Shown here: positions 36,932-46,031 of the stretch, piece after piece
Layout of the letters: each line of letters begins with the position of its first letter
Numbering within the stretch: position 1 is the stretch's first letter
Assembly: GCF_000203915.1 (NCBI RefSeq)
Contig: NC_008391.1
Coordinates: forward strand, 2,170,001-2,234,000
Reading direction: 5' to 3'
Source of the DNA: Burkholderia ambifaria AMMD
GTDB taxonomy: Bacteria > Pseudomonadota > Gammaproteobacteria > Burkholderiales > Burkholderiaceae
Length of the DNA: 64,000 nucleotides
Translations under genes and position numbers: made by a program
Notes under the pieces: model-generated
What the model was told of the DNA's origin: nothing
The model's database searches: none
The model's input: only the letters and a program-made list of their open reading frames with translations

Positions 36932-37567
36932 GTGAAGCTCTATCACGCTCCCGGCAGCTGTTCGCAGGCGATCCGCATCGTGCTGCGCGAAGCGGGCCTC
37001 GACGCGCAGATCGTCACGGTCGACGCGCGCAAGCATCGCATCGACGACGGCCGCGACTACTATGACGTCAACGCGCTCGGCTACGTGCCGCTGCTCGAAC
37101 TCGACGACGGCACGATGCTGCGCGAAGGGCCGGTGATCGCGCAGTATCTCGCCGACCAACGTCCGGAAGCGGCGCTCGCGCCCGCGTACGGCACCCTCGC
37201 CCGCTATCGGCTGATGGAGTGGCTGAACTTCGTCGGCACCGAAATCCACAAGGGCTTCATTCCGCTGTTATATGCGGTGCAGGCGGGGAAATACGTCGAG
37301 CCGGTGCGGCAGAAGCTCGACGGTCGTTTTGCGTGGATCGACCGGCAGCTCGACGGCAACGCGTACTTGATGGGCGATACGTTCACGATCGCCGACGCGT
37401 ACCTGTTCGCGGTGACGGGCTGGGGCAAGGCCGACTGGATGCGCTCGGTGTACAACGCGGATATCGACCTGACCCGCCATGCGAACGTGCGCGCGTGGTA
37501 CGAGCGGGTGCGGGCCCGGCCGGCCGTACAGCAGGTGCTCGCCGCGGACGGCCTGGCCAGCGAGTGA
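36932..37567 (+). CDS. gstA: Glutathione S-transferase, beta class
   Basis: This 211-aa enzyme conjugates glutathione to electrophiles. The thioredoxin-like N-terminal domain opens KLYHAPGSCSQAIRIVLREA with Cys10, the catalytic residue of beta-class bacterial enzymes, then the cis-Pro and the GSH-binding motif GYVPLLELDDGTMLREG. The helical C-terminal domain includes YLMGDTFTIADAYLFAVTGW. Translation starts at GTG 36932 after AGGAAAG. An HxlR regulator is divergent upstream. It is cytoplasmic. Confidence 0.93.
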   Translation: MKLYHAPGSCSQAIRIVLREAGLDAQIVTVDARKHRIDDGRDYYDVNALGYVPLLELDDGTMLREGPVIAQYLADQRPEAALAPAYGTLARYRLMEWLNFVGTEIHKGFIPLLYAVQAGKYVEPVRQKLDGRFAWIDRQLDGNAYLMGDTFTIADAYLFAVTGWGKADWMRSVYNADIDLTRHANVRAWYERVRARPAVQQVLAADGLASE

Positions 37568-37586
37568 GCCGGGCGGCCCGGGAGAC

Positions 37587-37638
37587 GTACGAAGCCGTAC
37601 ATATCGCCCGGCTCCGCCGCCATTCGCCGCGCTATAAT
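37587..37638 (+). promoter_or_regulatory. Promoter of the copper efflux operon: TATAAT box and inverted repeat
   Basis: A perfect -10 box TATAAT lies at 37633-37638, only seven bases before the ATG at 37646. Upstream is the inverted repeat GTACGAAGCCGTAC at 37587-37600. No good -35 element is seen, which suggests an activator-dependent promoter. Transcription from this box would begin at or within one or two bases of the ATG and give a leaderless message. The CusR-type box found at 48212 is not repeated here. Confidence 0.5.
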
Positions 37639-37645
37639 CGCCGCC

Positions 37646-38026
37646 ATGAAATGGCTTCGGACCTTCATCCTGCTGCTGCTTTGCGCGGTGCTGCCCGTCA
37701 GCGGGCTGGCAGCCAGCGGGCTGACCGGCGAATGTCCGATGCAGTCCACGATGTCGATGGATGCGGACGCGGGCATGAGCATGTCCGCCGACATGAGCGG
37801 CTGCGATTCGATGAAGGCATCGACCGCCGACAGCACCAAGGCGAAAGCGAAAGGCATGGCCTGCAAGCTGACCGCCCAGTGTCAGTTCGGCAGTCTCTAT
37901 CACTCCGCCGCTCGTGCCGACGTCGGCCGCCCCGCTGCATACACCAGTACGATCGTCTTCCACTACGCGCAGTCCGTCCCGATTCGCGACCCGAACGGGT
38001 TGTGGCGCCCACCCCGCATCAATTGA
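37646..38026 (+). CDS. Exported Met-rich protein at the head of the copper efflux operon
   Basis: This 126-aa protein has a signal peptide (FILLLLCAVLPVSGLAA) and then a Met/Asp/Ser-rich stretch (MSMDADAGMSMSADMSGCDS) suited to weak Cu(I) or Ag(I) binding, followed by a Cys pair spaced across ACKLTAQCQ. It looks like a small periplasmic metal-binding protein that accompanies Cus-type efflux genes in beta-proteobacteria. I do not recognise a named family. It is first in an operon with cusCBAF-like genes, and its start codon sits right under the promoter. Confidence 0.65.
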   Translation: MKWLRTFILLLLCAVLPVSGLAASGLTGECPMQSTMSMDADAGMSMSADMSGCDSMKASTADSTKAKAKGMACKLTAQCQFGSLYHSAARADVGRPAAYTSTIVFHYAQSVPIRDPNGLWRPPRIN

Positions 38027-38117
38027 TCCCGATTTGACCGGTTCACCGCCGAGGCGGTGAGGTTCGTCCTGCATTCAGGACGTGGAGCCCATTCGGGTTC
38101 CGACTTGGGGTTACACC

Positions 38118-39410
38118 ATGTCATTCGATCTCTGCACGCCGCACGCGCGGCGTGCGCGTCGGCGCGCGCCCATGCTTGGAGCGGCGCTGCTGGTTGCGGG
38201 CGCCGCCCACGCGCAGTTGGCGCCTGTCACACTGGACGCCGCGCTGCAGTCCGCCACCGAACATTCCGCGTCGATGCAGGCCGCACAGGCTTCCGTGCGT
38301 GCCAGTTCCGAGGCAGCCGTCAAGGCCGGCCAACTGCCCGACCCATTGCTGAAGGCCGGCATCGACAATCTGCCGGTCAACGGCGGGCAGCGTTTCACAG
38401 TCGGCCAGGACTTCATGACGATGCGCCGCATCGGCATCGAACAGGAATGGGTGTCGGGCGACAAGCGGCGCCTGCGCACGGCGCTCGCCAACGAACAGGT
38501 CGGGCGCGAGCGCGCCGGCTATCTCGCGCAACTCGCCAGCGTGCGTCAGCAGACGGCCGCGGCGTGGCTGAACGCGATCTACGCGAAGCAGGCGCTTGCG
38601 CTTCAGCAGGTGTTGCTCGATCACATGAGCCATGAGCTCGAGGCGATCAAGGCGTCGTATCGCGGCGCGAAGGCAGGTGCGGGCGACGTCGTCCAGGCGC
38701 GGGCGATGCTCGCGCAGACCCAGGATCAGCTGCTGAAGGCGCAGGAGGCCTACCAGACCGCGCGCATCGCGTTGTCGCGCTGGACCGCCGCGCCCGTCGA
38801 CGACGTCGCGGGAACGCCGCCGGCCGCGGAATCGTTCGTATCGTCGTTGCCGCCGGATGAATTGCGGTTGTCGCAGCCGACGCTCATCACCGCGGCGGGC
38901 GACATCGCCGTCGCCGAAGCCGACACCGCGGTGGCGAACAGCGAGCGCAGCCCCAACTGGACGTGGGAAGTCGCGTACCAGCAGCGGGGCGGCGCGTATT
39001 CGAACATGGTGTCCTTCGGCGTGACGATCCCGCTGCCGCTGAACCGCAAGAACCGGCAGAACCGCGACGTCGCCGAGAAGGCCGCGCTCGCCACGAAAGC
39101 GGGGCTGATGTACGAGGACACGCTGCGCCAGGTGCAGGCTGATATCCGCATGCAGTCGGCAACGCTCGCGAGCGGCCGCGCGCGGATCGCGAACCTGCGC
39201 GACGCGCTGCTGCCGGCCGCGGAGCAGCGCGTCCAGCTTGCCGACGCCGCATACCGGGCCGGCACGGGGTCGCTCGCCGACACGTTCGCCGTGCGCCGCG
39301 CGCAACTCGATGCGCAACTGCAGGTGCTTGATGTTCGCCGCGAGGTTTCGCAGACCTGGGCGCGGCTCGAATATCAGGTCGTGCCGCCGACCCTCGCCGC
39401 CGCACAATGA
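38118..39410 (+). CDS. cusC: TolC-type outer-membrane factor of a Cus-like efflux system
   Basis: This 430-aa protein has a twin-Arg-rich start then a signal peptide ending near GAAHA-Q, and two copies of the TolC coiled-coil domain (LDAALQSATEHSASMQAAQA; EADTAVANSERSPNWTWEVA; final LPAAEQRVQLADAAYRAGTG). It would form the trimeric channel through the outer membrane for the CusBA pump. Two small hairpins (38058-38077 and 38086-38099) separate it from the preceding gene. It ends at the TGA that overlaps the leader of cusB. Confidence 0.85.
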   Translation: MSFDLCTPHARRARRRAPMLGAALLVAGAAHAQLAPVTLDAALQSATEHSASMQAAQASVRASSEAAVKAGQLPDPLLKAGIDNLPVNGGQRFTVGQDFMTMRRIGIEQEWVSGDKRRLRTALANEQVGRERAGYLAQLASVRQQTAAAWLNAIYAKQALALQQVLLDHMSHELEAIKASYRGAKAGAGDVVQARAMLAQTQDQLLKAQEAYQTARIALSRWTAAPVDDVAGTPPAAESFVSSLPPDELRLSQPTLITAAGDIAVAEADTAVANSERSPNWTWEVAYQQRGGAYSNMVSFGVTIPLPLNRKNRQNRDVAEKAALATKAGLMYEDTLRQVQADIRMQSATLASGRARIANLRDALLPAAEQRVQLADAAYRAGTGSLADTFAVRRAQLDAQLQVLDVRREVSQTWARLEYQVVPPTLAAAQ

Positions 39411-39421
39411 AGGAGAACGAC

Positions 39422-40939
39422 ATGACGAAGCAAACGCTCGTCCGCGCCGTCCTGCTGGCGTGCGTCGCCGTGGCGCTCGTCGGCGCGGGTTACGTCGCGG
39501 GTGCACGCCGTGCGGCAAGCGCGGCGCCAGAGGCCGCCGCTGCGTCGCCGGCTGGATCCGACCCGACGTCCGGACGCAAGGTGCTGTACTGGCACGATCC
39601 GATGGTGCCGAACCAGCACTTCGACAAGCCCGGGAAGTCGCCGTTCATGGACATGCAGCTGCAACCCGTCTATGCGGACGAAGGCGGCGGCACGTCGGGC
39701 GTTCGGATCGATCCGGGCCTGCAGCAGAACCTCGGCATCCGCTATGCGGCCGTCCGGCGTCAGGAAGCGGCCGTCGGATTCGATGCGGTCGGCACCACCC
39801 AGTTCGATGAGGCGCGCACGGATGTCGTGCAGTCGCGCGTGACGGGCTACATCGATCGCCTGTACGCGCGGGCGCCGATGCAGCGCATCGACAAGGGCGC
39901 GCCGATCGCGTCGCTGTACGTGCCGGACTGGCTCGCGCCGCAGGAGGAATACCTGGCGCTGAAGCGCGGCGGGATGGACCGCGACCTGCTGGACGCATCG
40001 CGCGCACGCATGCGCGCCCTGTCGATTCCGGACGGCATGATCGCGAGTCTCGATCGCACGGGCCGCGTGCAGACCCACGTCGTACTGTCCGCGCCGGAAA
40101 CCGGCGTCGTCAGCGAGCTGAACGTGCGCGACGGCGCAATGGTCACGCCGGGGCAGACGCTCGCGAGGATTTCCGGTTTGTCGACGCTGTGGCTGCTCGT
40201 CGAGATTCCCGAAGCGCTGGCGTTGAACGTGCAGCCGGGGATGCAGGTCGACGCGACGTTCGCGGGCGATCCGTCGCGGCACTTCGCGGGTCGCATCCGC
40301 GAGATCCTGCCGGGCATCAGCACGAGCAGCCGAACGCTGCAGGCGCGGCTCGAGATCGACAACGCATCGCTGAAGCTGACGCCCGGCATGCTGATGCGCG
40401 TGCGCGTCGCCGACCCGAAGGCGGCACCGCGTCTGCTCGTGCCGTCGGAGGCGGTGATCGCCACCGGCAAGCGCACGATCGTGATCGTGAAGCGCGGCGA
40501 CGGCAGCCTGCAGCCGGTGACGGTGACGCTCGGCAACGACGTCGGCAGCGATACGGAAGTGCTCGCCGGGTTGAGCGACGGCGATACGGTCGTCGCATCG
40601 GGGCAGTTCCTGATCGATTCCGAAGCGAGCCTCAAGTCCGTGCTGCCGCGACTGGCAAGCAGCGCCGGCGCGAGCGGGGCCGCGCCCGCGTCGGCACCGA
40701 AGGCGGCGACGACTTATGAGACCACCGGCAAGGTCGAAAGCGTCACGGCCGACGACATCACGTTCTCGCATCGGCCCGTGCCCGCGCTCGGCTGGGGCGC
40801 GATGACGATGACCTTCGGCAAGCCGTCCGCGACCGCGTTTCCGGACGTGAAGCCGGGCCAGACGGCGCGCTTCGCGTTCGTGCAGAGCGACGACGGCTAC
40901 CGGCTGACGAAGGTCGATCCGCTGGGGGGCAAGCCATGA
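39422..40939 (+). CDS. cusB: CusB-type membrane-fusion protein fused to a CusF-like domain
   Basis: This 505-aa periplasmic adaptor has an N-terminal membrane segment ([20 protein letters not shown]). A heavy-metal-binding segment follows ([20 protein letters not shown], then MDMQLQPVY), and then the hairpin, barrel-sandwich and beta-barrel domains ([35 protein letters not shown]). The C-terminal 75 residues form a CusF-like domain with the Cu(I) ligands in [18 protein letters not shown], including the Trp that covers the metal. It carries Cu(I)/Ag(I) to CusA. The ATG at 39422 follows AAGGAG. The stop overlaps the cusA start by four bases. Confidence 0.93.
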   Translation: MTKQTLVRAVLLACVAVALVGAGYVAGARRAASAAPEAAAASPAGSDPTSGRKVLYWHDPMVPNQHFDKPGKSPFMDMQLQPVYADEGGGTSGVRIDPGLQQNLGIRYAAVRRQEAAVGFDAVGTTQFDEARTDVVQSRVTGYIDRLYARAPMQRIDKGAPIASLYVPDWLAPQEEYLALKRGGMDRDLLDASRARMRALSIPDGMIASLDRTGRVQTHVVLSAPETGVVSELNVRDGAMVTPGQTLARISGLSTLWLLVEIPEALALNVQPGMQVDATFAGDPSRHFAGRIREILPGISTSSRTLQARLEIDNASLKLTPGMLMRVRVADPKAAPRLLVPSEAVIATGKRTIVIVKRGDGSLQPVTVTLGNDVGSDTEVLAGLSDGDTVVASGQFLIDSEASLKSVLPRLASSAGASGAAPASAPKAATTYETTGKVESVTADDITFSHRPVPALGWGAMTMTFGKPSATAFPDVKPGQTARFAFVQSDDGYRLTKVDPLGGKP

Positions 40940-43900
40940 TCGTGCACGTGATTCGCTGGTCCGTCCGCAACCGCTTCCTGGTGCTGCTCGCGACCGTTCT
41001 GTTCGCGGCGTGGGGTGTCCATGCGCTGCGGCAGACGCCGCTCGACGCGCTGCCCGACCTGTCGGACACGCAGGTCATCGTCAAGGCGTCGTACCCGGGC
41101 AAGGCGCCGCAGATCGTCGAGGACCAGGTCACCTACCCGCTGACGACGACGCTGCTCGGCGTGCCGGGTGCGAAAACCGTCCGTGCGTACTCGTCGTTCG
41201 GCGATGCGTTCGTCTACGTATTGTTCGACGACCATACCGACCCGTACTGGGCACGTTCGCGCGTGCTCGAATACCTGAGCCAGGTGCAGAGCCGGCTGCC
41301 CGCGGGCGCGACCGTGTCGCTCGGGCCGGATGCGACCGGGGTCGGGTGGGTGTACGAGTACGCGCTTGTCGACCGCACCGGCCGCCACGACCCCGGCCAA
41401 CTGCGCGCGCTCAACGACTGGTTCCTGAAATTCGAGCTGAAGGCGGTGCCGGACGTGTCGGAAGTCGCGAGCATCGGGGGGATGGTGCGCCAGTACCAGA
41501 TCGTGCTCGATCCGGACAAGCTGCGTGCGTACGGCATCACCCAGGCGGCGGTCGCGGACGCGCTCGGCAAGGCGAACCAGGCATCGGGCGGCTCGGTCGT
41601 CGAGCTGGCCGAGTCGGAGTACATGGTGCGTTCGTCCGGCTACCTGCGCACGCTCGACGACTTCCGGCACGTCGTGCTGTGCACCGACGAGGCGGGCACG
41701 CCGGTGCTGCTCGGCGACGTCGCGCGCATCCAGGTCGGCCCCGCGATGCGGCGCGGGATCGCGGAACTGAACGGCCAGGGCGAGGTGACGGGCGGCGTCG
41801 TCGTGATGCGCTCGGGCAAGAATGCGCTGACGACAATCGACGCGGTGAAGGCGAAGCTCGCCGCGCTGAAGCGCTCGCTGCCGCCCGGCGTCGAGATCGT
41901 CACGACCTACGATCGCTCGCAGCTGATCGAGCGCGCGGTGGACAACCTCAGGGACAAGCTGATCGAGGAATTCGTGATCGTCGGGATCGTCTGTGCGGTG
42001 TTCCTGTTCCATCTGCGCAGCGCGTTGGTCGCGATCCTGGCGCTGCCGCTCGGCGTGCTGACTGCGTTCATCGTGATGCGTTACCAGGGCGTGAATGCGA
42101 ACCTGATGTCGCTGGGCGGCATCGCGATCGCGATCGGCGCAATGATCGACGCGGCGATCGTGATGATCGAGAACGCGCACAAGCATCTGGAGGCATACGG
42201 CGATGCGCATCCGGGCGAGCCGATCACGACCGCACGCCGCTGGGAGTTGGTCGCGACGTCGGCCGCCGAGGTCGGGCCGGCGCTGTTCTTCTCGCTGCTG
42301 ATCATCACGCTGTCGTTCATTCCGGTGTTTTCGCTCGAAGGGCAGGAGGGCAAGCTGTTCGCGCCGCTCGCGTTCACGAAGACCTACACGATCGCCGCCG
42401 CGGCCGCTCTCTCGGTGACGCTGGTGCCGGTGCTGATGGGGTATCTCGTGCGCGGCCGCATTCCGCCCGAGCACGCGAACCCGATCAACCGCGTGCTGAT
42501 CCGCGTGTACCGGCCGCTGCTCGAAGCGACGCTGCGGCGCCCGTGGTTCGCGATCGGTGTTGCCGTCGTCGCGCTGTTGCTGACGGCCGTGCCGGTGGCG
42601 CGGCTCGGCGGCGAGTTCATGCCGCCGCTCGACGAGGGCGACCTGCTGTATATGCCGACCGCATTGCCGGGCATCTCGGCCGACAAGGCGAGCGAGCTGC
42701 TGCAGCAGACCGATCGGCTGATCAAGACCGTGCCCGAGGTCGATACGGTGTTCGGCAAGTCGGGGCGCGCGGATACGGCGACCGATCCCGCGCCGCTCGA
42801 GATGTTCGAAACGACGATCCGCTTCAAGCCCCGCAGCGCGTGGCGGCCGGGGATGACGCCCGAGAAGCTCGTCGACGAACTCGATCGCACGGTGAAGGTG
42901 CCGGGGCTGTCGAACGTGTGGGTGCCGCCGATCCGCAACCGGCTCGACATGTTGTCCACCGGCATCAAGACGCCCGTCGGCGTGAAGATCTCCGGACCGG
43001 ACCTGCCGGGGATCGACGCGATCGCGACGCAGGTCGAGGCGGTGGTGAAGCACGTGCCGGGCGTCACGTCCGCGCTCGCGGAACGGCTCAATGGCGGACG
43101 CTACATCGACGTCGACATCGACCGGCTCGCGGCCGCGCGCTACGGGCTGTCGGTGGCCGATATCCAGTCGGTCGTGTCGTCGGCGATCGGCGGCGAGGAC
43201 GTCGGCGAGGTGATTGCGGGGCGCGAGCGCTTTCCGATCAACATCCGCTATCCGCGCGAGATTCGCGATTCGCTCGAGAACCTGCGGCAGCTGCCGGTCG
43301 TCACCGCGCGGGGCGCGCAGCTTCGTCTCGGCGACGTTGCACGCGTCGCGATCGCCGACGGGCCGCCGATGATCCGCAGCGAGAATGCGCGGCTGTCCGG
43401 CTACGTGTACGTCGACATTCGCGGCACCGATCTGCGCACCGCGGTTCGCGCGATGCAGCAGGCGGTCGCGCAGCAGGTCGCGTTGCCGCCCGGCTATTCG
43501 ATCGCATGGTCGGGCCAGTTCGAATATCTCGAGCGCGCGGCGGCAACGCTGCGCACCGTGGTGCCGGTGACGCTCGCCGTGATCTTCGTGCTGCTGTTCC
43601 TCACGTTCGGCTCGGCAGCCGATGCGCTGCTGCTGATGTCGACAGTGCCGTTCGCGCTGGTCGGCGGCTTCTGGCTCGTCTGGGCGCTCGGCCACGCGGT
43701 ATCGGTCGCGACATCGGTGGGTTTCATCGCGCTGGCGGGCGTGGCCGCCGAGTTCGGCGTGGTGATGCTGCTGTACCTGAAGGGCGCGCTGCGGCGCCGC
43801 GTCGACGCCGGCGAGCCGCTGACCGATGCCGTGCTGCTCGACGCGATTCGCGAAGGCGCGGTGCTGCGCGTGCGGCCGAAGGCGATGACGGTGGCCGTCG

Positions 43901-44142
43901 TGCTTGCCGGCCTCGTGCCCATCATGATCGGACACGGCGCCGGCTCCGAAGTGATGCAGCGCATCGCCGCGCCGATGGTCGGCGGCATGGTCACCGCACC
44001 GCTGCTGTCGATGTTCGTCATTCCCGCCGCATGGCTTTTGCGACAGCGCCGGCGGGTGCGCAGCGCCAGCCGCCGGCGGCATTCCGATGCAGTTCCTCAC
44101 GGCATGAACGTGCCGTCCAACCCCACTGGAGAATCACGATGA
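40936..44142 (+). CDS. cusA: CusA-type Cu(I)/Ag(I) efflux RND pump
   Basis: This 1068-aa proton-driven inner-membrane pump has twelve transmembrane helices and two large periplasmic loops. It has the HME-RND signature [16 protein letters not shown] in helix 4. The three methionines that bind the metal in E. coli CusA (573, 623, 672) are kept in the matching motifs [13 protein letters not shown] and LDMLSTGIK, so it should be a monovalent Cu/Ag pump rather than a Czc-type divalent pump. It overlaps cusB by four bases at its start and the cusF-like gene by four at its end. Confidence 0.96.
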   Translation: MIVHVIRWSVRNRFLVLLATVLFAAWGVHALRQTPLDALPDLSDTQVIVKASYPGKAPQIVEDQVTYPLTTTLLGVPGAKTVRAYSSFGDAFVYVLFDDHTDPYWARSRVLEYLSQVQSRLPAGATVSLGPDATGVGWVYEYALVDRTGRHDPGQLRALNDWFLKFELKAVPDVSEVASIGGMVRQYQIVLDPDKLRAYGITQAAVADALGKANQASGGSVVELAESEYMVRSSGYLRTLDDFRHVVLCTDEAGTPVLLGDVARIQVGPAMRRGIAELNGQGEVTGGVVVMRSGKNALTTIDAVKAKLAALKRSLPPGVEIVTTYDRSQLIERAVDNLRDKLIEEFVIVGIVCAVFLFHLRSALVAILALPLGVLTAFIVMRYQGVNANLMSLGGIAIAIGAMIDAAIVMIENAHKHLEAYGDAHPGEPITTARRWELVATSAAEVGPALFFSLLIITLSFIPVFSLEGQEGKLFAPLAFTKTYTIAAAAALSVTLVPVLMGYLVRGRIPPEHANPINRVLIRVYRPLLEATLRRPWFAIGVAVVALLLTAVPVARLGGEFMPPLDEGDLLYMPTALPGISADKASELLQQTDRLIKTVPEVDTVFGKSGRADTATDPAPLEMFETTIRFKPRSAWRPGMTPEKLVDELDRTVKVPGLSNVWVPPIRNRLDMLSTGIKTPVGVKISGPDLPGIDAIATQVEAVVKHVPGVTSALAERLNGGRYIDVDIDRLAAARYGLSVADIQSVVSSAIGGEDVGEVIAGRERFPINIRYPREIRDSLENLRQLPVVTARGAQLRLGDVARVAIADGPPMIRSENARLSGYVYVDIRGTDLRTAVRAMQQAVAQQVALPPGYSIAWSGQFEYLERAAATLRTVVPVTLAVIFVLLFLTFGSAADALLLMSTVPFALVGGFWLVWALGHAVSVATSVGFIALAGVAAEFGVVMLLYLKGALRRRVDAGEPLTDAVLLDAIREGAVLRVRPKAMTVAVVLAGLVPIMIGHGAGSEVMQRIAAPMVGGMVTAPLLSMFVIPAAWLLRQRRRVRSASRRRHSDAVPHGMNVPSNPTGESR

Positions 44143-44504
44143 AGATGAATCAACTGATCGCCACTGCCGCTGCCGCTCTCGCGACCGGCGCGTTCGCCGT
44201 ACCCGCGCTTGCCGCGGGCGACATGTCGGGCATGGAGATGTCCGGCGTGAAGATGTCCGGCGGCGCGGCCGAATCGGGCACGGCGCTGACCGATGCCGAA
44301 GTGAAGAAGGTCGATGCCGCGAGCGGCAAAATTACGCTGAAGCACGGCGCGCTGCAGAACGTCGACATGCCGTCGATGACGATGGCGTTCAAGGCGAAGG
44401 ACGCGGCGATGCTCGCCGAGGTTCATGCGGGCGACAAGGTGAGGGTGCGCGTCGAGCGCGTCAACGGCACGCTGACGATCGTCAGGCTCGAGAAGGCATC
44501 GTAA
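44139..44504 (+). CDS. cusF: CusF-like periplasmic copper-binding protein, Trp-to-Met variant
   Basis: This 121-aa protein has a signal peptide ([18 protein letters not shown]) and a short Met-rich linker, then the CusF OB fold. The ligand region reads [18 protein letters not shown]. His and the two Met of the MTM match the copper ligands of E. coli CusF. The Trp that stacks on the metal there (Trp44) is Met here. It would hand Cu(I) to the CusBA pump. Its ATG overlaps the cusA stop. Confidence 0.9.
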   Translation: MKMNQLIATAAAALATGAFAVPALAAGDMSGMEMSGVKMSGGAAESGTALTDAEVKKVDAASGKITLKHGALQNVDMPSMTMAFKAKDAAMLAEVHAGDKVRVRVERVNGTLTIVRLEKAS

Positions 44505-44575
44505 GCGCGGCAATGCGGGCGGCGTAGCCGCCGGCAGCGACGGCCGCGGCTCACGATGCGGCTTCGTGAACCGCG

Positions 44576-44599
44576 GTCGGGCGCGTGGATGCGCCCGAC
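44576..44599. terminator. Hairpin between convergent cusF and antiporter genes
   Basis: GTCGGGCGC at 44576-44584 and GCGCCCGAC at 44591-44599 form a perfect 9-bp stem with a 6-base loop. There is no T run on either side. Its position between convergent genes suits a bidirectional terminator that may need Rho. Confidence 0.45.
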
Positions 44600-44627
44600 G
44601 TTGCCCGATCGTGCGCGATGTCGCGTT

Positions 44628-45638
44628 TCAGCGCGTCAACGTCACGAACAGATAGCCGACGTACCCGGCCCCATTCGCGAGCAACGCCCAGATCGCGAGC
44701 CCGTGCGCGCGGGCATTGACGCGCAGCCAGGCCGCCGCCGCGAGCGTGATGATCACGCCGGTCAGCACTTCGGGGCGCGGCTCCCACGGCGTCAGCATGA
44801 TGCCGATCGCCGGCAGCAGCGTGCCCTGGAACACCATCGCGCCGGTGATGTTGCCGAACGCGAGCGTGTCTTTCTTGCGGCGGATCCACAGCACGCTGTT
44901 GACCTTCTCGGGCAACTCGGTGGCGATCGGCACGATGATCAGCGACAGCAGCAGCGCGGAGATGCCGAGCAGCTGCGACACGCCCTCGACGCCATGAATG
45001 AAGCCCTTCGCACCGCCGACGAGCAGCGCGACGCCGATCGCGAGCTGCAGCGCGATGGTCGCGAGGTTGGTGGGCAGCCCGATGCGCGACAGGAACATCG
45101 CGTGCGGCGCTTCGGTGCCGTGCCCGGCATCGACGAGCTGCGTCGACGCGCGGAACGTCATCACGACATACAGCACGTAGATGCCGACCAGCATCGCGGC
45201 GAGCAGCGCGCGGACGCCCCACACGTGATGCGGGACGAACATCGCGACGGTGGCGAGCGCGAACGCGGCGATGAAGTAGTTCAGGTCGCGCACGAAGCCG
45301 GTGCGCTCGGGCTTGATCGTGCCGGTCAGGCCGCGCGAGCGGATCACGGCGATCGTCATCAGGAAGGTCGTCAGCGTCGCGAGCATCAGCGGCGCGCCGA
45401 GAATCGCGCCAACGCCGATTTCCTCGTTCACGGCCGCATTCGACGTGCCGCCCGCGAGCGCGAGCAGCGGCACCATCGTTTCGGGCAGCGCGGTGCCGAC
45501 GGCCGCGAACAGCGAACCGGTGACGCCTTCGGAAATCTTCAGCCGTTCACCGAGATGTTCGAGCGCATTCGTGAAGAACTCGGCGGCGACCAGGATGACG
45601 ATCAGCATGAACGCCAGTTCGACGAGCATCAACGTCAT
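44628..45638 (-). CDS. CaCA-family cation antiporter under Mn2+ riboswitch control
   Basis: This 336-aa membrane protein has ten or so hydrophobic helices and two inverted repeat halves, each with a cation-exchanger motif: GSLFAAVGTALPETMVPLLA in the first and SLIIVPIATELPEKVNS in the second. The Gly/acidic pattern places it in the CaCA superfamily of Ca2+ (or other cation)/H+ or Na+ antiporters. The upstream message carries a yybP-ykoY riboswitch, which senses Mn2+, so export of Mn2+ is likely. The ATG at 45638, with GGAGGTG before it, overlaps the stop of a 25-aa leader ORF by four bases. Confidence 0.88.
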   Translation of the reverse strand: MTLMLVELAFMLIVILVAAEFFTNALEHLGERLKISEGVTGSLFAAVGTALPETMVPLLALAGGTSNAAVNEEIGVGAILGAPLMLATLTTFLMTIAVIRSRGLTGTIKPERTGFVRDLNYFIAAFALATVAMFVPHHVWGVRALLAAMLVGIYVLYVVMTFRASTQLVDAGHGTEAPHAMFLSRIGLPTNLATIALQLAIGVALLVGGAKGFIHGVEGVSQLLGISALLLSLIIVPIATELPEKVNSVLWIRRKKDTLAFGNITGAMVFQGTLLPAIGIMLTPWEPRPEVLTGVIITLAAAAWLRVNARAHGLAIWALLANGAGYVGYLFVTLTR

Positions 45639-45712
45639 GCGGCACCTCCGCAGGCAGGCATGCAGGCGGTCATGGAACGGATGAAACGCGAAGGACAGGC
45701 AACGAGGAACAT
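45635..45712 (-). CDS. Leader peptide coupled to the antiporter gene
   Basis: This 25-codon ORF starts ATG at 45712 with GGAG five bases upstream, directly after the riboswitch hairpin. The peptide begins MFLVACPSRF and ends CGGAA. Its TGA (45637-45635) overlaps the ATG of the antiporter (45638-45636). The layout suggests that the riboswitch controls initiation on this ORF and that translation then passes to the antiporter by coupling. Confidence 0.55.
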   Translation of the reverse strand: MFLVACPSRFIRSMTACMPACGGAA

Positions 45713-45723
45713 GGGGACTCCGT

Positions 45724-45767
45724 GGTCGGACGTGGACGAACCATGACGCATCAGCCGACGTCCGACC
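45724..45767 (-). promoter_or_regulatory. Expression-platform hairpin of the riboswitch
   Basis: A perfect 10-bp inverted repeat, GGTCGGACGT and ACGTCCGACC, with a 24-base loop, lies between the aptamer and the leader ORF. The GGAG ribosome-binding site begins two bases after the stem. The hairpin is well placed to switch ribosome access. Confidence 0.65.
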
Positions 45768-45784
45768 AGGAACGGCGCGATGCG

Positions 45785-45892
45785 TCGATGGTCTCGCCAG
45801 ACCGATTCGGCCGAACGCGCCACGGCCGCAGGCCGAGTATGTTGACGTGTTCGCTTTCCGGGGGATGGAAAGCAGGCTACTCCCCAAAGACG
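45785..45892 (-). ncRNA. yybP-ykoY (Mn2+) riboswitch aptamer
   Basis: Read on the minus strand, the segment shows in order the conserved blocks of the proteobacterial yybP-ykoY riboswitch: TTTGGGGAGTAGCC, then GTCAACATACTCGG, a hairpin, and GGCGAGACCAT at the 3' end. The same blocks occur in the E. coli alx and mntP leaders. This class binds Mn2+ between two helical legs and turns on Mn2+ exporters. It precedes the CaCA antiporter gene. The ends are approximate. Confidence 0.88.
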
Positions 45893-45898
45893 AAGGGC

Positions 45899-45927
45899 AG
45901 TCTAGCCGAGCCGGCCGCTTTCGGCAA
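45899..45927 (-). promoter_or_regulatory. Sigma-70-like promoter of the riboswitch transcript
   Basis: On the minus strand, TTGCCG (45927-45922) and TAGACT (45904-45899) are separated by 17 bases. Transcription would start near 45892, immediately before the aptamer. Each element matches the consensus at four of six bases. Confidence 0.55.
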
Positions 45928-46031
45928 GCTTGTGCGGTCACACCCTTTCATTCGGAAAGGCAGGTCGAGCGACAGCGGATGCGCATGCCGTAGCGGGGAA
46001 GCAATCGGCGTACGCGGGCGTCACGCGCGTG

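Noticed and set aside
40897..44100. A 1067-codon frame on the minus strand opposite cusA
   Set aside because: It is an antisense shadow of the RND pump gene with a His/Arg-rich, domain-free translation.
41010..44504. A 1164-codon plus-strand frame overlapping cusA and running into the cusF-like gene
   Set aside because: Only its last 121 codons are real (the CusF-like protein). The rest is an out-of-frame Arg-rich shadow of cusA.
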